64,000 nucleotides of DNA from assembly GCF_004664715.2 (NCBI RefSeq), contig NC_051071.1:9167809-9231808 (forward strand), written 5' to 3'. The first letter of the stretch is position 1; the number at the start of each line of letters is the position of its first letter. The translations under genes and the position numbers were made by a program. This document shows, in pieces, positions 25,325 to 37,108 of the stretch. The notes beneath the pieces were generated by a model. It was not told the origin of the DNA and ran no database searches. It saw only the letters and a program-made list of their open reading frames with translations. This stretch comes from Peromyscus leucopus (taxonomy: Eukaryota > Chordata > Mammalia > Rodentia > Cricetidae).

Positions 25325-25590
25325 GGACTAGAGAAAATGCTCAGAAGGTAAGAGCCCTTGCTGGACACACTAGGTCCTGAGCTTGAATCCTCAGAAGCCA
25401 TATAAAAAACCAGGAATGTCATGAGCACCTGTAACCCCAGTACTGTGCTCACCTGATACCAGCCTAGCTCTAGATGGTTGAGAAAATGGTCTCATCCAAG
25501 TAAGGCTGGGTGTGACTGAGAAGGGCACCCAGCACCTTCCTGTATTGCACTCACCCACACATATGTGCACACATACGCCCTATACACATG
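25325..25590 (+). mobile_element. RSINE1 / B4-family SINE
   Basis: It has the tRNA-like head (GGACTAGAGAAAATGCTCAG), TCCTGAGCTTGAATCCTCAG, the B1-like middle (GAGCACCTGTAACCCCAGTAC) and a CACACATATGTGCACACATA tail, the order of a composite ID-B1 (B4/RSINE1) element. It is clearly diverged. Confidence 0.75.
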
Positions 25591-26010
25591 AATTTAGTTA
25601 TACATCAGGGTTCTATACACATTGTTGAGTGATTGGTGTGATGCTGTTCATTACTCACTAAATCCTCATCTGACTGGTCACAGTGGGGCAGGATCTACTA
25701 CAGACCATGGGTAGGAATTGTGGTTTCTTCCAGTGGATCCTGAAAGTAGAAAACATCTTCTCCAAGACTTCAGCCATATATGCCAAATTGTCCTTATTCA
25801 TATTTTCTCCTGTATTCATCATATTAAACTCATTATATTAAATTATACACCTGCTATGGTGTATGATAGTGTGTTCTTCCTTGATCCCTATTATATAAAG
25901 GGGTATAGTCTTTGTAGGATGAATGTTTGTGAAACTGCAAAATCCTGACAAATGATATTCATTTAGATGACACTGTGTGACATAGTATAATTTTAAATAT
26001 GGCTACATTA

Positions 26011-26166
26011 GCTGGACATGGTGGTACACACCTTTAATCCTAGCATGTGGAGACAGAGGCAGGAGAATCCCTGTGAGTTCTAGGATAGCCTGGTCTACAT
26101 AGTGAGTTCCAGGATAGCCAAGACTACCAAATAGAAAGACCTGATTTTAAATAAATAAATAAAAAT
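26011..26166 (+). mobile_element. B1 SINE
   Basis: GCTGGACATGGTGGTACACA, CCTTTAATCCTAGCA, GAGTTCTAGGATAGCCTGG and an AATAAATAAAT tail give a plus-strand B1. Confidence 0.9.
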
Positions 26167-26719
26167 GTGATTCTACCATGACATATTTCTGTGCATGTGT
26201 TCTTCTTACAGTGTTGACAAATACGTTGAAAATGATCAACCAATATGTGGGATTTGCATCCTTTCACCTTCAAACTGAGAAAATCTTTCTACCATCTTCA
26301 AACAGAAATGATGAAGTGAATGTAAGCTTTTGGGACCCAGCTTTCTTCTGGCTCTCTCTTGGGAGCCTAGAACTGATTCATCTGATGTCTGGCTACCCTC
26401 CACCCTTGACAGCACACAGAGGCCAGTGATGCAGAGGAGCTACAGTGTGTCCAGACCCTGAATATCACAAAGTAGATGGACATCACCCACTGTGCCCTGA
26501 TCACGGGTACAGAGACTCCACGACATAGCACATGGACACTTTATGCACCTACATTTGAGGAGATTTGTTATTCAGAAGTAGCAATTGTGGCACCCAATTT
26601 GGGGCATTAGAAATCATATCTGAATAAGGTAAAGTATATCCCTGCTCTTACACATTTTATACACTATGGTTATAAAACAGAAAATATAGAAACTTTCATC
26701 TTATTAATTAAAGTATTCT
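26167..26719. other. Unique sequence
   Basis: An 83-codon plus frame (26178-26429) begins MTYFCACVLLTVLTNTLKMI, a hydrophobic start, but has no supporting context. Nothing else was recognised. Confidence 0.35.
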
Positions 26720-27270
26720 ATTTTTGAAAACATCTTAATTTCAGCAAAACTGACATGATATAAATTGCACATATTTAAAATGTACAGTTTGATGAGTTCT
26801 GGCATATGAGGGTTCATATGGAGCCATCACCACAGATAAGCCAATGAACATACCCATCACCCCAAAGTTTCCTGCACAGTCTTTCATTCCTGCCCAGGTT
26901 CCCGCTGCTCTGCTTTGTAATTTCGTATTCATTTGCAGTTTTAGAAATTTTACATAAAAGGACCATATAGCTTGCCTCTTTTGTTGTTGTTCAGTTTCTT
27001 CTACTAGGGAGAGTTATCTGTGATTCATTTATCTGTTGCACAAATCAATAACTGCTTCATTTTTATTACTGAGGACTCATCATCATTTGGGCATGTTATG
27101 GTTTATTTATGTACTAGGAATTGTTTCCAGTTTGGGAATATCACAAATGCAACTGTTGATATGCACACATGGTCAAGTATTTGAATAGAAATGCATTTTC
27201 CTTCTCTGTAGAAAATACTTTGGTATGGGTTGCCTTCTAGTCTGTAGCCTAAGTACACTGACCAGAGAAT
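26720..27270 (-). mobile_element. Ancient L1M fragment (ORF2 end and 3' region)
   Basis: The plus strand reads as the antisense of a mammalian-wide L1: TACAGTTTGATGAGTTCTGG, CCATCACCACAGATAAGCC, TGAACATACCCATCACCCC, then TTTTATTACTGAGGACTCAT (antisense of the ORF2 end) and TTGTTTCCAGTTTGGGAAT. It is highly diverged and non-coding. Confidence 0.75.
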
Positions 27271-27639
27271 AATGTGGGACAGTCTCAAGGTGGTTTGTTT
27301 GCTACTTTTCATTCAGCTATTACTCTATTTTATTGCCTAATATCCAATGCCTTGAAACTAAGTTCTTACCTATAGATGTAGTAATATAATTAATATGTAT
27401 GCCTGTGATCATATGGATATATACATATATAATCATGTGCTGCTTTTGTTTTCCATTGTTTTGGGAAGGAAATTAAATATGGTCCCCTTACCTCATGTTG
27501 ATACTGACTCATTCTTTTCATTCATCCTTGGTTACAGCTGTATTAAAAGGTAAACACAAATTTGCCTTCTTTTTGTGTCTTTCGGAAATATGTTTCACAC
27601 ATGAAAACAAGCACTGACAAGAAGCAGGAGGCCCGTGTG
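27271..27639. other. AT-rich unique sequence
   Basis: No feature recognised. Confidence 0.4.
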
Positions 27640-27745
27640 CTCATGATGTCTGGTTTTGACTCAAGATTCTGTGACTTAGCAATGTGAATTTGGACACACA
27701 GCTTCTGAATGTTCATGTTCGCGTCTTTGTAAAGATAAGAACAGT
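27640..27745 (+). mobile_element. MIR SINE
   Basis: GGTTTTGACTCAAGATTCTG, TGACTTAGCAATGTGAATTT and CTTTGTAAAGATAAGAACAG follow the MIR core (GGTTCGAATCC, CTGTGTGACCTTGGG, CATCTGTAAAATGGG). It is old and diverged. The next 90 bases (GACAATGAGGCTCAGGC...) vaguely resemble the opposite strand of a MIR. Confidence 0.6.
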
Positions 27746-28372
27746 GGGACAATGAGGCTCAGGCTTTATAAGATGGTCATATAGTAAGAGGGGAGCTCAT
27801 GAAGTGAACTGAGCCAAGGTTTGGAACATCATAAGTTCTTCATGAAGCACTGCTGATCAATAATGGTGCAGTTTTAGGTGCAGCTCAATGAGAAATTGTG
27901 ATAAAATCTTGACTAAAAGGGGTGCAGAAAATAGCTATTATGCCGTTGTCTGGGCTGGTAATGAATATGGTTCCTCATGCTTTCTTAATTCAGTGTCTAG
28001 GTTTTGTTTTTGTTTCCAATCCTGCCACTAGGAAACTGATATTCTTCAACCTTTACACACAGAAGCTGCATGGAAGGCATCTGGGGAGAGAACATTAAGT
28101 TTGGTCAACAGAGATGATCCTTTCAGAGGAAGGGGTTCTCTTCAGTAGGGCTGAAGGTGAATCACTGTGTGTGAAACCAGTGTAGTTCCAGAGCCAGACC
28201 ACGCAGAAAAGCTCCCTGCAGCAACCAGGACTTTTCTGATTGAACAAGCTCTGTATCTACAGGTAGACGGAGGCAGGGGTCCTGGGTTAGATTTTCTGCT
28301 GAATTAAATGTTTAATCAGGAAAATATTGAAGAACATCTCTGTCCCTGTCTCTCTCTCTGTGTATGTGCTTT
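27746..28372. other. Unique sequence
   Basis: Apart from the weak MIR-like beginning, nothing was recognised. Confidence 0.35.
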
Positions 28373-28397
28373 TGTGTGTGTGTGTATGTGTGTGTAT

Positions 28398-28432
<35 letters not shown>

Positions 28433-28463
28433 CGTGCACGCACATGCACATGCATGTACATGC
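28373..28463 (+). repeat. 91-nt alternating purine-pyrimidine tract
   Basis: (TG)n with TA interruptions, then CGCGCGCG, TGCGTGCACG and CACATGCACATGCATG, with strict alternation over 91 nt. Confidence 0.95.
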
Positions 28464-29005
28464 TTGTAGTAGAATAAATTAGTGGGTTTCAAAACTATTC
28501 CTTTGTTTTCTGGCAGTTTGAATCTTCATGTATGTGTTATACATGCAAACACTGTGAGCTGCACGCAAGTTTGAAAGACATTTAACTGTTTGCAAATTAA
28601 GAAGGTTAACATATATGCTTCTGTTGTTAAGGACTTCACTGTGCATTGCAAACCTGACTGTGCTCTGTGCAGATTTCCATGTGTTCTGATATGATAGTGG
28701 CCTTCCGCAATGCTATGGGACTACTGAATCACCAAGACAGAAGTCTGGCACCTAAACAGGGCATGTTGATACAGGATTTTGTATAGTACTATTTTAAGAT
28801 ACAGGGAAGAATGGTCCCTGCCTTAAGAAGTGTGCTTTGCTGGGCCATTAGTTTTACTTTTCTTGCCCCAATTATTCCTTTTTAAAGGGTCAGTGGTCCA
28901 AAGGATTAATGGACTTTTGCAACTGAATCCTGAACCTCTATTTCTAGGTCACACTTTATATGAGGACCTTGGATTCCCTGCCCTGGTGCAGACCCACTTT
29001 CAGGG
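28464..29005. other. Unique sequence
   Basis: No feature recognised. Overlapping frames near 28830-29018 show no domain. Confidence 0.4.
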
Positions 29006-29374
29006 CATTAGGATTTGAATATGGATTGACAACTGTGGGCTCCTGTGTGAAATACTTAGTCCCCAGCTGCTGGAACTGCCTTGAGAGCCCCTGGAAACTC
29101 CAGAAGGTGGCCCATCTGGAGAAAGGAGGTTGTTATGGACTGGTCTTTAAAAGTGAATCTGATCCAAAGCCCCTTTACTCTCTACTTCCTGATGCCATGA
29201 AGTGAATGGCTTTCTCTGAAACAACACACTCCCCCTTCCATAAGAGTCTGCCCAAACAGGGATGAACAATCCTGGAGAAAACCCTCTGAAAGCATAAGGC
29301 AAAAAAAGAACTCCTCCTTCATTAAGATGTCAATCCCAGGCACTTTGTCAGAGCAATGAGAACAGTAAATAACA
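29006..29374 (+). mobile_element. ORR1-like MaLR solo LTR
   Basis: GATTTGAATATGG at the start, TACTTAGTCCCCAGCTGCTG, GGAACTGCCTTGAG, CTGAAAGCATAAGGCAAAAA and an end in CAATGAGAACAGTAAATAACA follow the ORR1 LTR order. The copy is diverged. No internal MaLR sequence is attached. Confidence 0.65.
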
Positions 29375-30379
29375 GGCAGGGTCTGTAAGCTTCCCTTTCC
29401 TGGGCTAGTTCTCTTGCCATAATCCTTACCAATGGCATCTGTGCCCGGATCCCTGAGGCGCCAGACTATGGAGATATGAAGATGCTGTGAATGTGTTCTC
29501 ATGTGAGGGCCCCTGTAAGTACAGACATGTGAGGAGATGGGACAAGGGCTGGGGCTTCATTTTTTTTTTCTCTTCTGTCTCTGTCTTTTCTGTAGCAGCC
29601 AACTCCAAGAATCCCAAAGATTCTGAAATGAAGCCCATGCCTCTGTAGTTATTATAATATGCTAATAAAGTTGTAGATATAGAAGCTGTGTTAGGAAATA
29701 GTTTCTGCCTTGATTACTAATGAAAATATTTTTACATAAAATGGAACCCCCAGTTCTGTTCTTCCCCTTGGGCTCTTCCAATGTGAGGGATAATTATAAT
29801 TTTGTGTCTTTGTTTCAAGTTGTTTTGTCCTTCTCTCTCTTGTTCCCTTTTTCTATGTAAGATGGGAAGGCAGATCAGGGAGGAGAGGGTGAGGCATTGA
29901 TAAACTAGTCAAAGACTTTGGTCCCTAACAGGCTTCACTTATGGGCTTGTGTGTAATTACCACTTCTTCAGCCTCTGTAGAGAATACAAGGAGATTCTGA
30001 TATTCTCCTTGCTTGGCATGTTCAGAGGAGACTCACCAATATGGCTCTAAATTCCAGAATTGTTGGCTCTCAAGTTAGCCTCAGTGTGTCCCTGGTCCTA
30101 GTCACAAGCTGATGGAAATGTCCCAGCTCTTTGTATTTGTTGCTCTGAGACTTCTTGTCATTTTAACAAGCTTTAACACAGCGTCTTTCATCCCTCCATC
30201 AATGTTCCTGTGCTCTTGCTGCTTTGATGTTAGACTCACAGTCACCAACTGATGCAAACATCGACTCCTGTCTTGTCCATCTTGTGAACATTTACTCCTT
30301 CTTGAAGATGCAATTCATGATTTCTCTCTTCTTTAGGGGTAGGAGGAATGATATAGTCTTTCAGGCATTTAGAATTGGA
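29375..30379. other. Unique sequence
   Basis: About 1 kb without a recognised gene or repeat. Frames on the minus strand (to 106 codons, ending at 29182) overlap the LTR and are not supported. Confidence 0.4.
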
Positions 30380-30535
30380 TTTCAATTCAATGACTTGTTA
30401 CATATGACTATGTTACCTCATATGGGTCACTGAACCCTTCTGAGCCCCAGTAAATCTATAAAGAGATGTAAAACATGCTTTCTGCTGAGACAATTAAATG
30501 ATGTGATTGATGTTCACTATGTAGTATGCTTTTAG
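30380..30535 (+). mobile_element. MIR SINE
   Basis: CTGAACCCTTCTGAGCCCCA and GAGACAATTAAATGATGTGA correspond to the MIR segments ACCTCTCTGTGCCTCA and GAGGATTAAATGAGTTA, and the spacing fits. Confidence 0.6.
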
Positions 30536-30867
30536 ATTGCATCTCAGATTGGTTCCAAAGGTCAATCCAAGCACTTCTTATATGTGACCATCATATCTGT
30601 AAGAACACTCCCCAGGCCTGCATTAGCTAGAGTAGCATCATAAGGTTGCTAGGCTATAAAAGCTCAAGTACTTTTGAGTGTTATCTGTTAGATAAGTTTT
30701 AGGAAAGTCAGAAAATGTGCCAGAGAGATGGGTTGAATGTAAATTGAGACAAGTATTTTAGATAAAATGAAGAAATCTGACCTACTTCCAATTCTTGAAT
30801 TCTAGGGTAGGGGTCTAAGCTTCTCATATTTTAGATAAAGCATAATTCAACATCTTCAAGCACTTCA
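30536..30867. other. Unique sequence
   Basis: Nothing recognised in this 330-base stretch. Confidence 0.4.
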
Positions 30868-30977
30868 GCCAAGCTTGGTGGTATGTACCTTTAGTATCAG
30901 CACTCGGGGGCCAGAGGCAGGAGGGTCCCTAAGGCCAGCCTGGTTTGTAGAAAAAACCCATTTTGAAAAACCAAAAT
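30868..30977 (+). mobile_element. B1 SINE, internally shortened
   Basis: GCCAAGCTTGGTGGTATGTA, CCTTTAGTATCAGCACTCGG, GCCAGAGGCAGGAGGG, AAGGCCAGCCTGGTTTGTAG and an A-rich end. Part of the middle is missing. Confidence 0.85.
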
Positions 30978-32350
30978 CCATGCATCTTAAAGAACCTCAT
31001 TTCAGCAGAAACAAAGCAAAGATATATTGCTAAGAAAATGTTAAGACTTCCCTCATTACCACCATACAACAACTTAGTCACCAAAGCAGCCTGGCTGTCA
31101 TGTTAGTCATGTCCAACAGGGCCTTATGCTTTGAATCAAGTGAGATTTATTTATAAGCCGTATTCTTGATTCTCAGTACCTTTCCCCAAACTATACAACT
31201 GTTTCATAAGGATTTTCCTAAGTGACTGCATTCTAAAATGAAATTCTTATGAGTTTGGCAAACTAATGATATATTATCACGCCAAGCTATGGGTTCTCCA
31301 GTTGTGTGTATACAAGAATGAATGAGTCAAGTTGCTAATTGGCAGAGACCAGGCTTGTGATAATTGCCAGGACTGTCCCTAACACAGTGCTGCCCTGCAG
31401 AGAGGCATACTCACAAACCACTATCCATTCAGGTCAGGGCTGCCATATTCCAACCGAGAACCCTTGTTTGAAGATGCACGGCATGTTCATAGCAGAGCTA
31501 GAAGGCAGGCAGCAGTGTGGACAGTCTCCAATTAGGCAGAAGATTTTAATCTGCTTTGCAGAACTAATCGAATGGTTGTGCTTCCCCAGTGTTCACGTGA
31601 ATTGCACCCTAGCTGGAGGTTAACGGACTAAACAATAGCAGCAGCAATTAAGTGGATGTGAATGAATGTGATAGGCTAATTCTCACAAGGAGAACATCAA
31701 TGTGTCAGTGTCAATGCGCCAGTGCCGGGATAAAGGAGGAATTGACTAGGACACAGACGGAGTGAGCAGCAATCCTGTGAGAACATGGATGCCTCAACTA
31801 GACTAGTTTGGAAAGTCTTTGGATATAAGCAAGAGGAATAAAAATGAGTAACGACCACAGTTCTCTTCTACATGTCTTCCAGGGGGAGGAAAAGAAAGAA
31901 AACACCACACTTTCCCATAAATATGTTCACAGTATTATGCCTCACGTGTAGCTTGACTAGGAAATGGTTCGCTGGATGTGGAACGGGGCAAAGCACAAAT
32001 CTACTAACAATAAGGAGAAGGACATTTTCATGACTGGGGAAGCCGAGACCTTCAAAGAGGACAAGCTTCCTGGGTCTTTTTAATATTTGGAAATGAGGTC
32101 TAACTGACAAAATTAGAAAGCTGCCCAAGTTTATTGCTGGCAGGTTTCAACGGAATCTGGGAAGACTGCAGTTGTGGAACAATATGAAAATGGGGTTTTA
32201 CTTTAAGTTCTGATCTTTTGCACTTTTGCTTTTTTTTTGGAGGAGGGAGGATTCCAACATTAAATACATTGTATAGGACTTGAAGACAATGTGAAACCTT
32301 TAAGAGTCACTTGCTTTGTGGGTCTAGAAAATCCTGTCTAACACCTGCAT

Positions 32351-32351
<1 letters not shown>
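30978..32351. other. Unique sequence
   Basis: No repeat recognised in 1.4 kb; it contains the candidate element at 31430-31760. The 94-codon frame 31339-31623 (plus) has no recognisable domain. Confidence 0.4.
31430..31760. promoter_or_regulatory. Candidate conserved non-coding element
   Basis: A repeat-free stretch with a SOX-type AACAAT (31631-31636) 11 bases before an NKX2-type TTAAGTGG (31648-31655), plus retained CpGs (CAATGCGCCAGTGCCGGG near 31715) and GCTAATTCTC. Motif-based inference only. Confidence 0.25.
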
Positions 32352-32396
<45 letters not shown>

Positions 32397-32403
32397 CATT
32401 ATT
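32352..32403 (+). repeat. (ATT)n trinucleotide microsatellite
   Basis: About 15 perfect ATT units with one interruption (ATC) near the right end. Confidence 0.97.
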
Positions 32404-34510
32404 AAAGGCATCTCAAGCTGTTTGGAAGATTATTAAATGGGTTCAGCCAGACTTTGCCTTCTGATCTTGGGGCACCTCACAGTTCCTCTGAAATACAGTG
32501 AGGAGGGAGGAAGTTCTAGGTCAGATGACCACAAGTGAGCCAAAAATCTACCTTTCTTTCTTAGCTACTCAGAGTAAAGATCACTGGGTATACTAGCTCA
32601 CTAGCCTATGATGGATAGGATAGGCCTGGTTCCTAATGTAACTCAGAGCTTGTCAGAAAGCATTCGACAGAGGAGAGAAAGCCAGATGCATGAAGAGGAA
32701 GAAGGACAATTATAACACCACTTATGAAATAGTCTGTACTGAAGAATTCTTTCCCAATAGGCAGCTGTAGCATTGGAGCAAACCAAGGCAAATTAATCCT
32801 GATTGGTAGATTGAGGGAATAAAAAAAGAATTTATCTATTACTCAGAAAAGGAAGGCAATTACAAACAATTCAGGGAGCTGTTCATATGTTGATATGAGC
32901 TGGAAAAACAGATCAGGCAAAGTTTTGAAAGAATATGATGCCAGGAAGGCCCCAGGTATTTACCACTACACAGACATGCTATTAAAACAAAGCTACCCAT
33001 GAATGAAGTGACATACATATTTTTGGTGCTTAACTTTTCTATTATTTTTGATGCTGCTTAACAGAATTGTATACATTTTTATTTCTGCCGGGATTGCACC
33101 TATGACTTTGAATGCTTATATAGATCAATTGTATCAGAGAAAGCTTGAACTTGAACAACTGAATCCATAGGAAAAAATAGTAAACTTAAGGCCAGTTCAA
33201 TTAGTTAAACAGCTAACCTCACTCAGCCTCTTTGCCCTGCCTCTGTATAGGTGGAAAGAGTACAAATGACATCTTACTTGGCAGGTTTAGACAGAAGCTT
33301 TGCAAACATTGCAAATTACCTATTCCTTTCTAACAAACTAGGTAACAAACAGCAATGGGTGGCAGAGGCTGTGCTACCATGCTTCAGTGACTTTCATGGT
33401 ACCAGAAATTTTTTGAGGCACAAAATCTTTAATGTTGCAATGTAGCAGCCCAAAATCAATCAGATCTGCATGCATATTTGAAGACATGAGTAGCAATTGT
33501 GTATGAACTGGACAGAGGGAAGAAAAGTGAGTGTAAAGTAAAAAGTTCAAACAGTCGTAGAAATGATTAGACAGTGAGCTGACATAGCAAATACTAGAAC
33601 AACTCTCACAATGGGAATAAATGTGAAAACATGAAGCATGGGCACTAGGGTTCATGAACAAACAGCATGTGTCACAAAGAAGGAAAGAAGTGTAGCACGG
33701 ACTTGACTCTGTGGAGAGAGATAACTGGTTTCATTTGAATGTAGAAGCAATGCTCTGGATATAGCAGGAGTTAGAGAACAAATTTCAATATACTTTGCTA
33801 TTGTTTACAAGTGGCAGTCATCGCAGAAAGACTATATTCTGTCTGTGTTTGAATTAGGTAAAAATGTAATGGAGTTCTGCTACAGATGACTTAGAGGGTG
33901 AGAACAAGAAAACTTGAATTTTTTTTTTTTTAAATCAAAGAAATATCAGCACAAAGGATCAGTCTGTAGTAGTGTTCTTGGTGAAATTATGAAAATAACA
34001 GAGTTCATTCAATTATTTTCAAATTATTGATTCTTGTTAACCAATAGCAAAAGAGTCACTCTTTGCTCTTATTTAGTCCCCTAATTTCTGAGTCTTACTC
34101 AGAATTTACTAGCACCTCGGGGAGTCAGCATGGACTTGATGGAAAACAAAAACATATCTGATTGCACTGAAGAACTTTGGTTTGCTTCCCTGAATGAATG
34201 CAGTTTAACCATGGTGAAAGACCTTTTTCAAAACATCTAATTTAGTTTTCCAAAGAAGAAAAGGGTTTTGTGTGGTGAATGTAATATGCACAGGCAGTTT
34301 ACGTAGGACAGAATACATTTAATTAATTAATGCTAATTTCCCATCAACTTAAAATGATTATTTAAAAATTATTTTAGGTATAGAAAATTTCTGTTGTGGC
34401 AAAAATGAAGCAAAGCCTGAATACATTTTTGGTTCAAATTCCAACCCCAAACTTAATACAAAGAATGTGAAGTAAAGGAAAGGGGGAAAAGAAGGAGGGA
34501 GACAGGTGAC
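32404..34510. other. Unique AT-rich sequence
   Basis: About 2.1 kb with no gene, SINE or LTR recognised. The longest frame (33374-33661, minus, 95 codons) shows no domain. Confidence 0.4.
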
Positions 34511-34695
34511 ATGGACGGCGGTGGTACCCAGCAGCAATCCCAGCACTTGTGGGGAGGAAGCAGGAGGACTGTGAATTCTAGCCCAGCCTCAGCTACAAAG
34601 TGAGACCATGTCTCAGAAAGCCAAAAAAGTAACAAAAAGTCAAAAAGAAAAAGAAAAGAAAAGAAAAGGAAAAAAAGAAAAGAAAAGAAAAAAAC
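34511..34695 (+). mobile_element. Old B1 with A-rich tail
   Basis: GGCGGTGGTACCCAGCAGCA, ATCCCAGCACTTGTGGGGAG, AAGTGAGACCATGTCTCAGA and a long (AAAAG)n tail. It is diverged, of a B1 or proto-B1 type. Confidence 0.75.
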
Positions 34696-34834
34696 ACCAA
34701 CAGATAAAGTGGGAGGAGAAAGGGGAGAGGGTGGGTAAATTCTAACTCTAGTTAATCCATCTGTCTGACCCATCTCTACCAGAGGTTGTTACTGGGTGTC
34801 TTCCTTTATCATTCTTTCATTTCATACCCTGCTG

Positions 34835-35005
34835 TTTTGAGGCAGAGTCTCTCATGAGCCTGAAACTCACCAATTTGGTCACCCAGCAAACTTCAAGGAT
34901 GCCCCTGTTCCTCCCTCTCCAGCACTGGGATTACAGGTTTGTGTCACAGCTTTTATCATAGGTGCTGAGGGTCTGAACTCAACTTCTCAAGCTTGAACAT
35001 TTCCT
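34835..35005 (-). mobile_element. B4-family SINE
   Basis: Antisense B4: TTGAGGCAGAGTCTCTCATG, AGCACTGGGATTACAGG, then GGTGCTGAGGGTCTGAACTC and CTTCTCAAGCTTGAAC (the tRNA-like part). Confidence 0.65.
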
Positions 35006-35297
35006 CACTTGAATCTTGTTTTTAAAATGCTCTTAAACTGTTTTGAGATATGGAAGAAAATAGCTGTAATTTCCTAATAGTGGTAATAAATAATAATATT
35101 GCATGTGTGTATAATTTTATGTATACATACAGTCTGCCTGTGCATATTTGGGGTGATAAATCGAATTAGCAGCACCATTGACCATCAACACCAAACACTA
35201 GTCTATGGAATCTTTGTTCTGTGATCAAAAGCAAAGTAATAAAACTGTTTAGGTAAATGATTAGCCATTTTTACATGGGCCCATTCTTTATGCACAC
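35006..35297. other. AT-rich unique sequence
   Basis: No feature recognised. Confidence 0.4.
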
Positions 35298-35571
35298 TTT
35301 TTTTTTTTTTTCTGGGAGCAAAATGCATTGACTAGTTTATTTTGAACTTGAACTATTTCACTTCAGTGCACGTCTTTACATTCATTATATGCTAGCATGT
35401 TTGCTTGCTCCAAGTCTAAAATGATAACAGATATAAGGCACTTAGTACAAGTTCTTATATGTGTACTAAGGGTGCTGGTCATCGGGCAGGCGGTTATATA
35501 TACACATCAGATGCATCCTATTCTCAGCCTGTTGTACCAGGTTGGTAGATGATACCTTGGCCTCTTCTAGG
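35298..35571 (-). pseudogene. Probable 3' end of a processed transcript, source unknown
   Basis: The plus strand has a T14 run (35298-35311, read as a poly-A tail), and on the minus strand AATAAA (35336-35341) lies about 25 bases before it, the normal spacing for an mRNA end. Upstream a frame stays open to a stop at 35466-35468 (NLVQQAENRMHLMCIYN...). I do not recognise the peptide, so the source gene is unknown. The 5' side is cut by a URR1-like repeat at 35572. A chance A-run next to AATAAA is the alternative. Confidence 0.35.
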
Positions 35572-35976
35572 GTACTGATTAATTTTTGTCAACTTTACAT
35601 AAACTAGAGTCATCTGGGAAGAGGGAACCTTAATTGAGGGAGAGAACCCATCAGATTGGCTTATGGGCATGTCTCTGGGGCATTTAGTTGATTAAGATTT
35701 ATGTGGAAGGACCCAGCCTACTATGGGTAGTATTACTTCTGAACATGTAGTGCATGGTTGTGTAAGAAAGCAAACAGGTCAAACCACAGAGAACAAACCA
35801 GTAACAGTGTTCTTACAGATTCTGTTTTGGTTTCTGCCTCTAGGTTCCTGTTTTGAGTTCCTGCCTTGACTGTCCTCAATGATGGAGGTAATTGAAGAGC
35901 CAAATAAATTCTTCCCTTCCCCAAGTTGCTTTTGGTCAGAGTTTTATCACAGCAACAGAAAAAACAGAGTGGGGCA
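35572..35976 (+). mobile_element. URR1-like rodent repeat
   Basis: It begins near TGATTAATTTTTGTCAACTT, contains AACTAGAGTCATCTGGGAAG, TGGAAGGACCCAGCCTACTA, CCTGCCTTGACTG and CCCAAGTTGCTTTTGGTCAG, and ends in TATCACAGCAACAGAAAAAAC. It is flanked by a 6-bp direct repeat TCTAGG (35566-35571 and 35977-35982). If the duplication is extended it is 7 of 8 matching (CTTCTAGG against CATCTAGG), which overlaps the element's last bases. No coding capacity. Confidence 0.7.
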
Positions 35977-36036
35977 TCTAGGATACAAAGTACTGTCTCT
36001 TAGATCCCCAGGGTTCTCCATCAGCCGCTGTACACC

Positions 36037-36225
36037 ATGGATGACAAAAGGATAATGAAAAACGGAAGCTCCTTTTTGGGTCTCAGTGAAGAGATGCTAC
36101 CAAGCACTCTGATTCTAATTGTCATTATTTTCTACTTAGCTTATAACCTATGGACCATGTTTCTACCCACAAGAATATACAAACATGTTGGATATGAAGC
36201 AAACATTTGTGGAATATTCTTGTAA
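36037..36225 (+). CDS. Weak candidate small membrane-type ORF
   Basis: A 62-codon frame with a favourable start context (CACCATGG). The polar N-terminus MDDKRIMKNGSSFLGLSEEM is followed by a hydrophobic segment (about residues 21-42: LPSTLILIVIIFYLAYNLW) and a short basic tail. This resembles a small single-pass protein, but such frames also arise by chance in AT-rich DNA. No homologue is recognised and no exon structure is visible. Confidence 0.12.
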   Translation: MDDKRIMKNGSSFLGLSEEMLPSTLILIVIIFYLAYNLWTMFLPTRIYKHVGYEANICGIFL

Positions 36226-37108
36226 ATATACATACTCATACATGGAGGAATATGTAGAACTAATATTATAAAACATTAAGGCTATGTCCATGACTTTATT
36301 GTAGTGTGCTAATGTAATAGCACAGGCTTTTTTTTTTAAAAAAATATGTAATTATAATATAAATTTAAATGAAAATATTTTTTAAAAGAATAGAATGCTT
36401 CCAAGGAAGACGAGTGAGTTTTTACTAGTGAATCGTGGGGTGAAAAATGCAGGCACAGAATTTAATAATGTTGTACTAACAATGCGTACAATCACCCTCC
36501 CATGCCTCCTGCCCTTGCCATGATCTTCATTAGCTTGTCCTGATAATGTGACCTTACAGAGCTCTACCCAGCCTTGACAGCCAGATAAAACCCACAAACA
36601 AACAGGGAACTGGCACAGCCTTTTCGGATTTAGGATCATACTCAAGCTTATGAATCAGATTTTCCTATGTGTGGACATGACAACTATGGAAAAACTGTAA
36701 TTTAGGACATATTCTCCTTATCCTTTTATGTAGAATTTCCCTTTAATGTGATGCAAATGACAGGAAGAAATACATTCAGTGAATGTTAAAGCCTTCCCAT
36801 TAAAAATTCTGTATGCATTTCACATTCTAATTCACGTATAGTCAAAAACCCTGATAAAATCACAGTGCTGATTTGACTGCTGCACTTATCGTATTAATGA
36901 GGATACTTTATGCCTTTTGAAAATTGGGATCTGGTCCATTATGTGATTGTAAATGATGTGATTGTATCACTTAGATTTGTTATTCAATCCCACCCCTCCC
37001 TCCAGTCAGCTTCGTATATGAGAAGATTCATCGGTGAGCCAGGACTCGTGCTGCAAACCTGAACAGCAAATGAGACCCTGCTTCTTTGTAGTTCTGTTTA
37101 GGAGTGAG

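Noticed and set aside
27746..27840. Second MIR in opposite orientation next to the MIR at 27640
   Set aside because: Similarity is too weak to call by eye.
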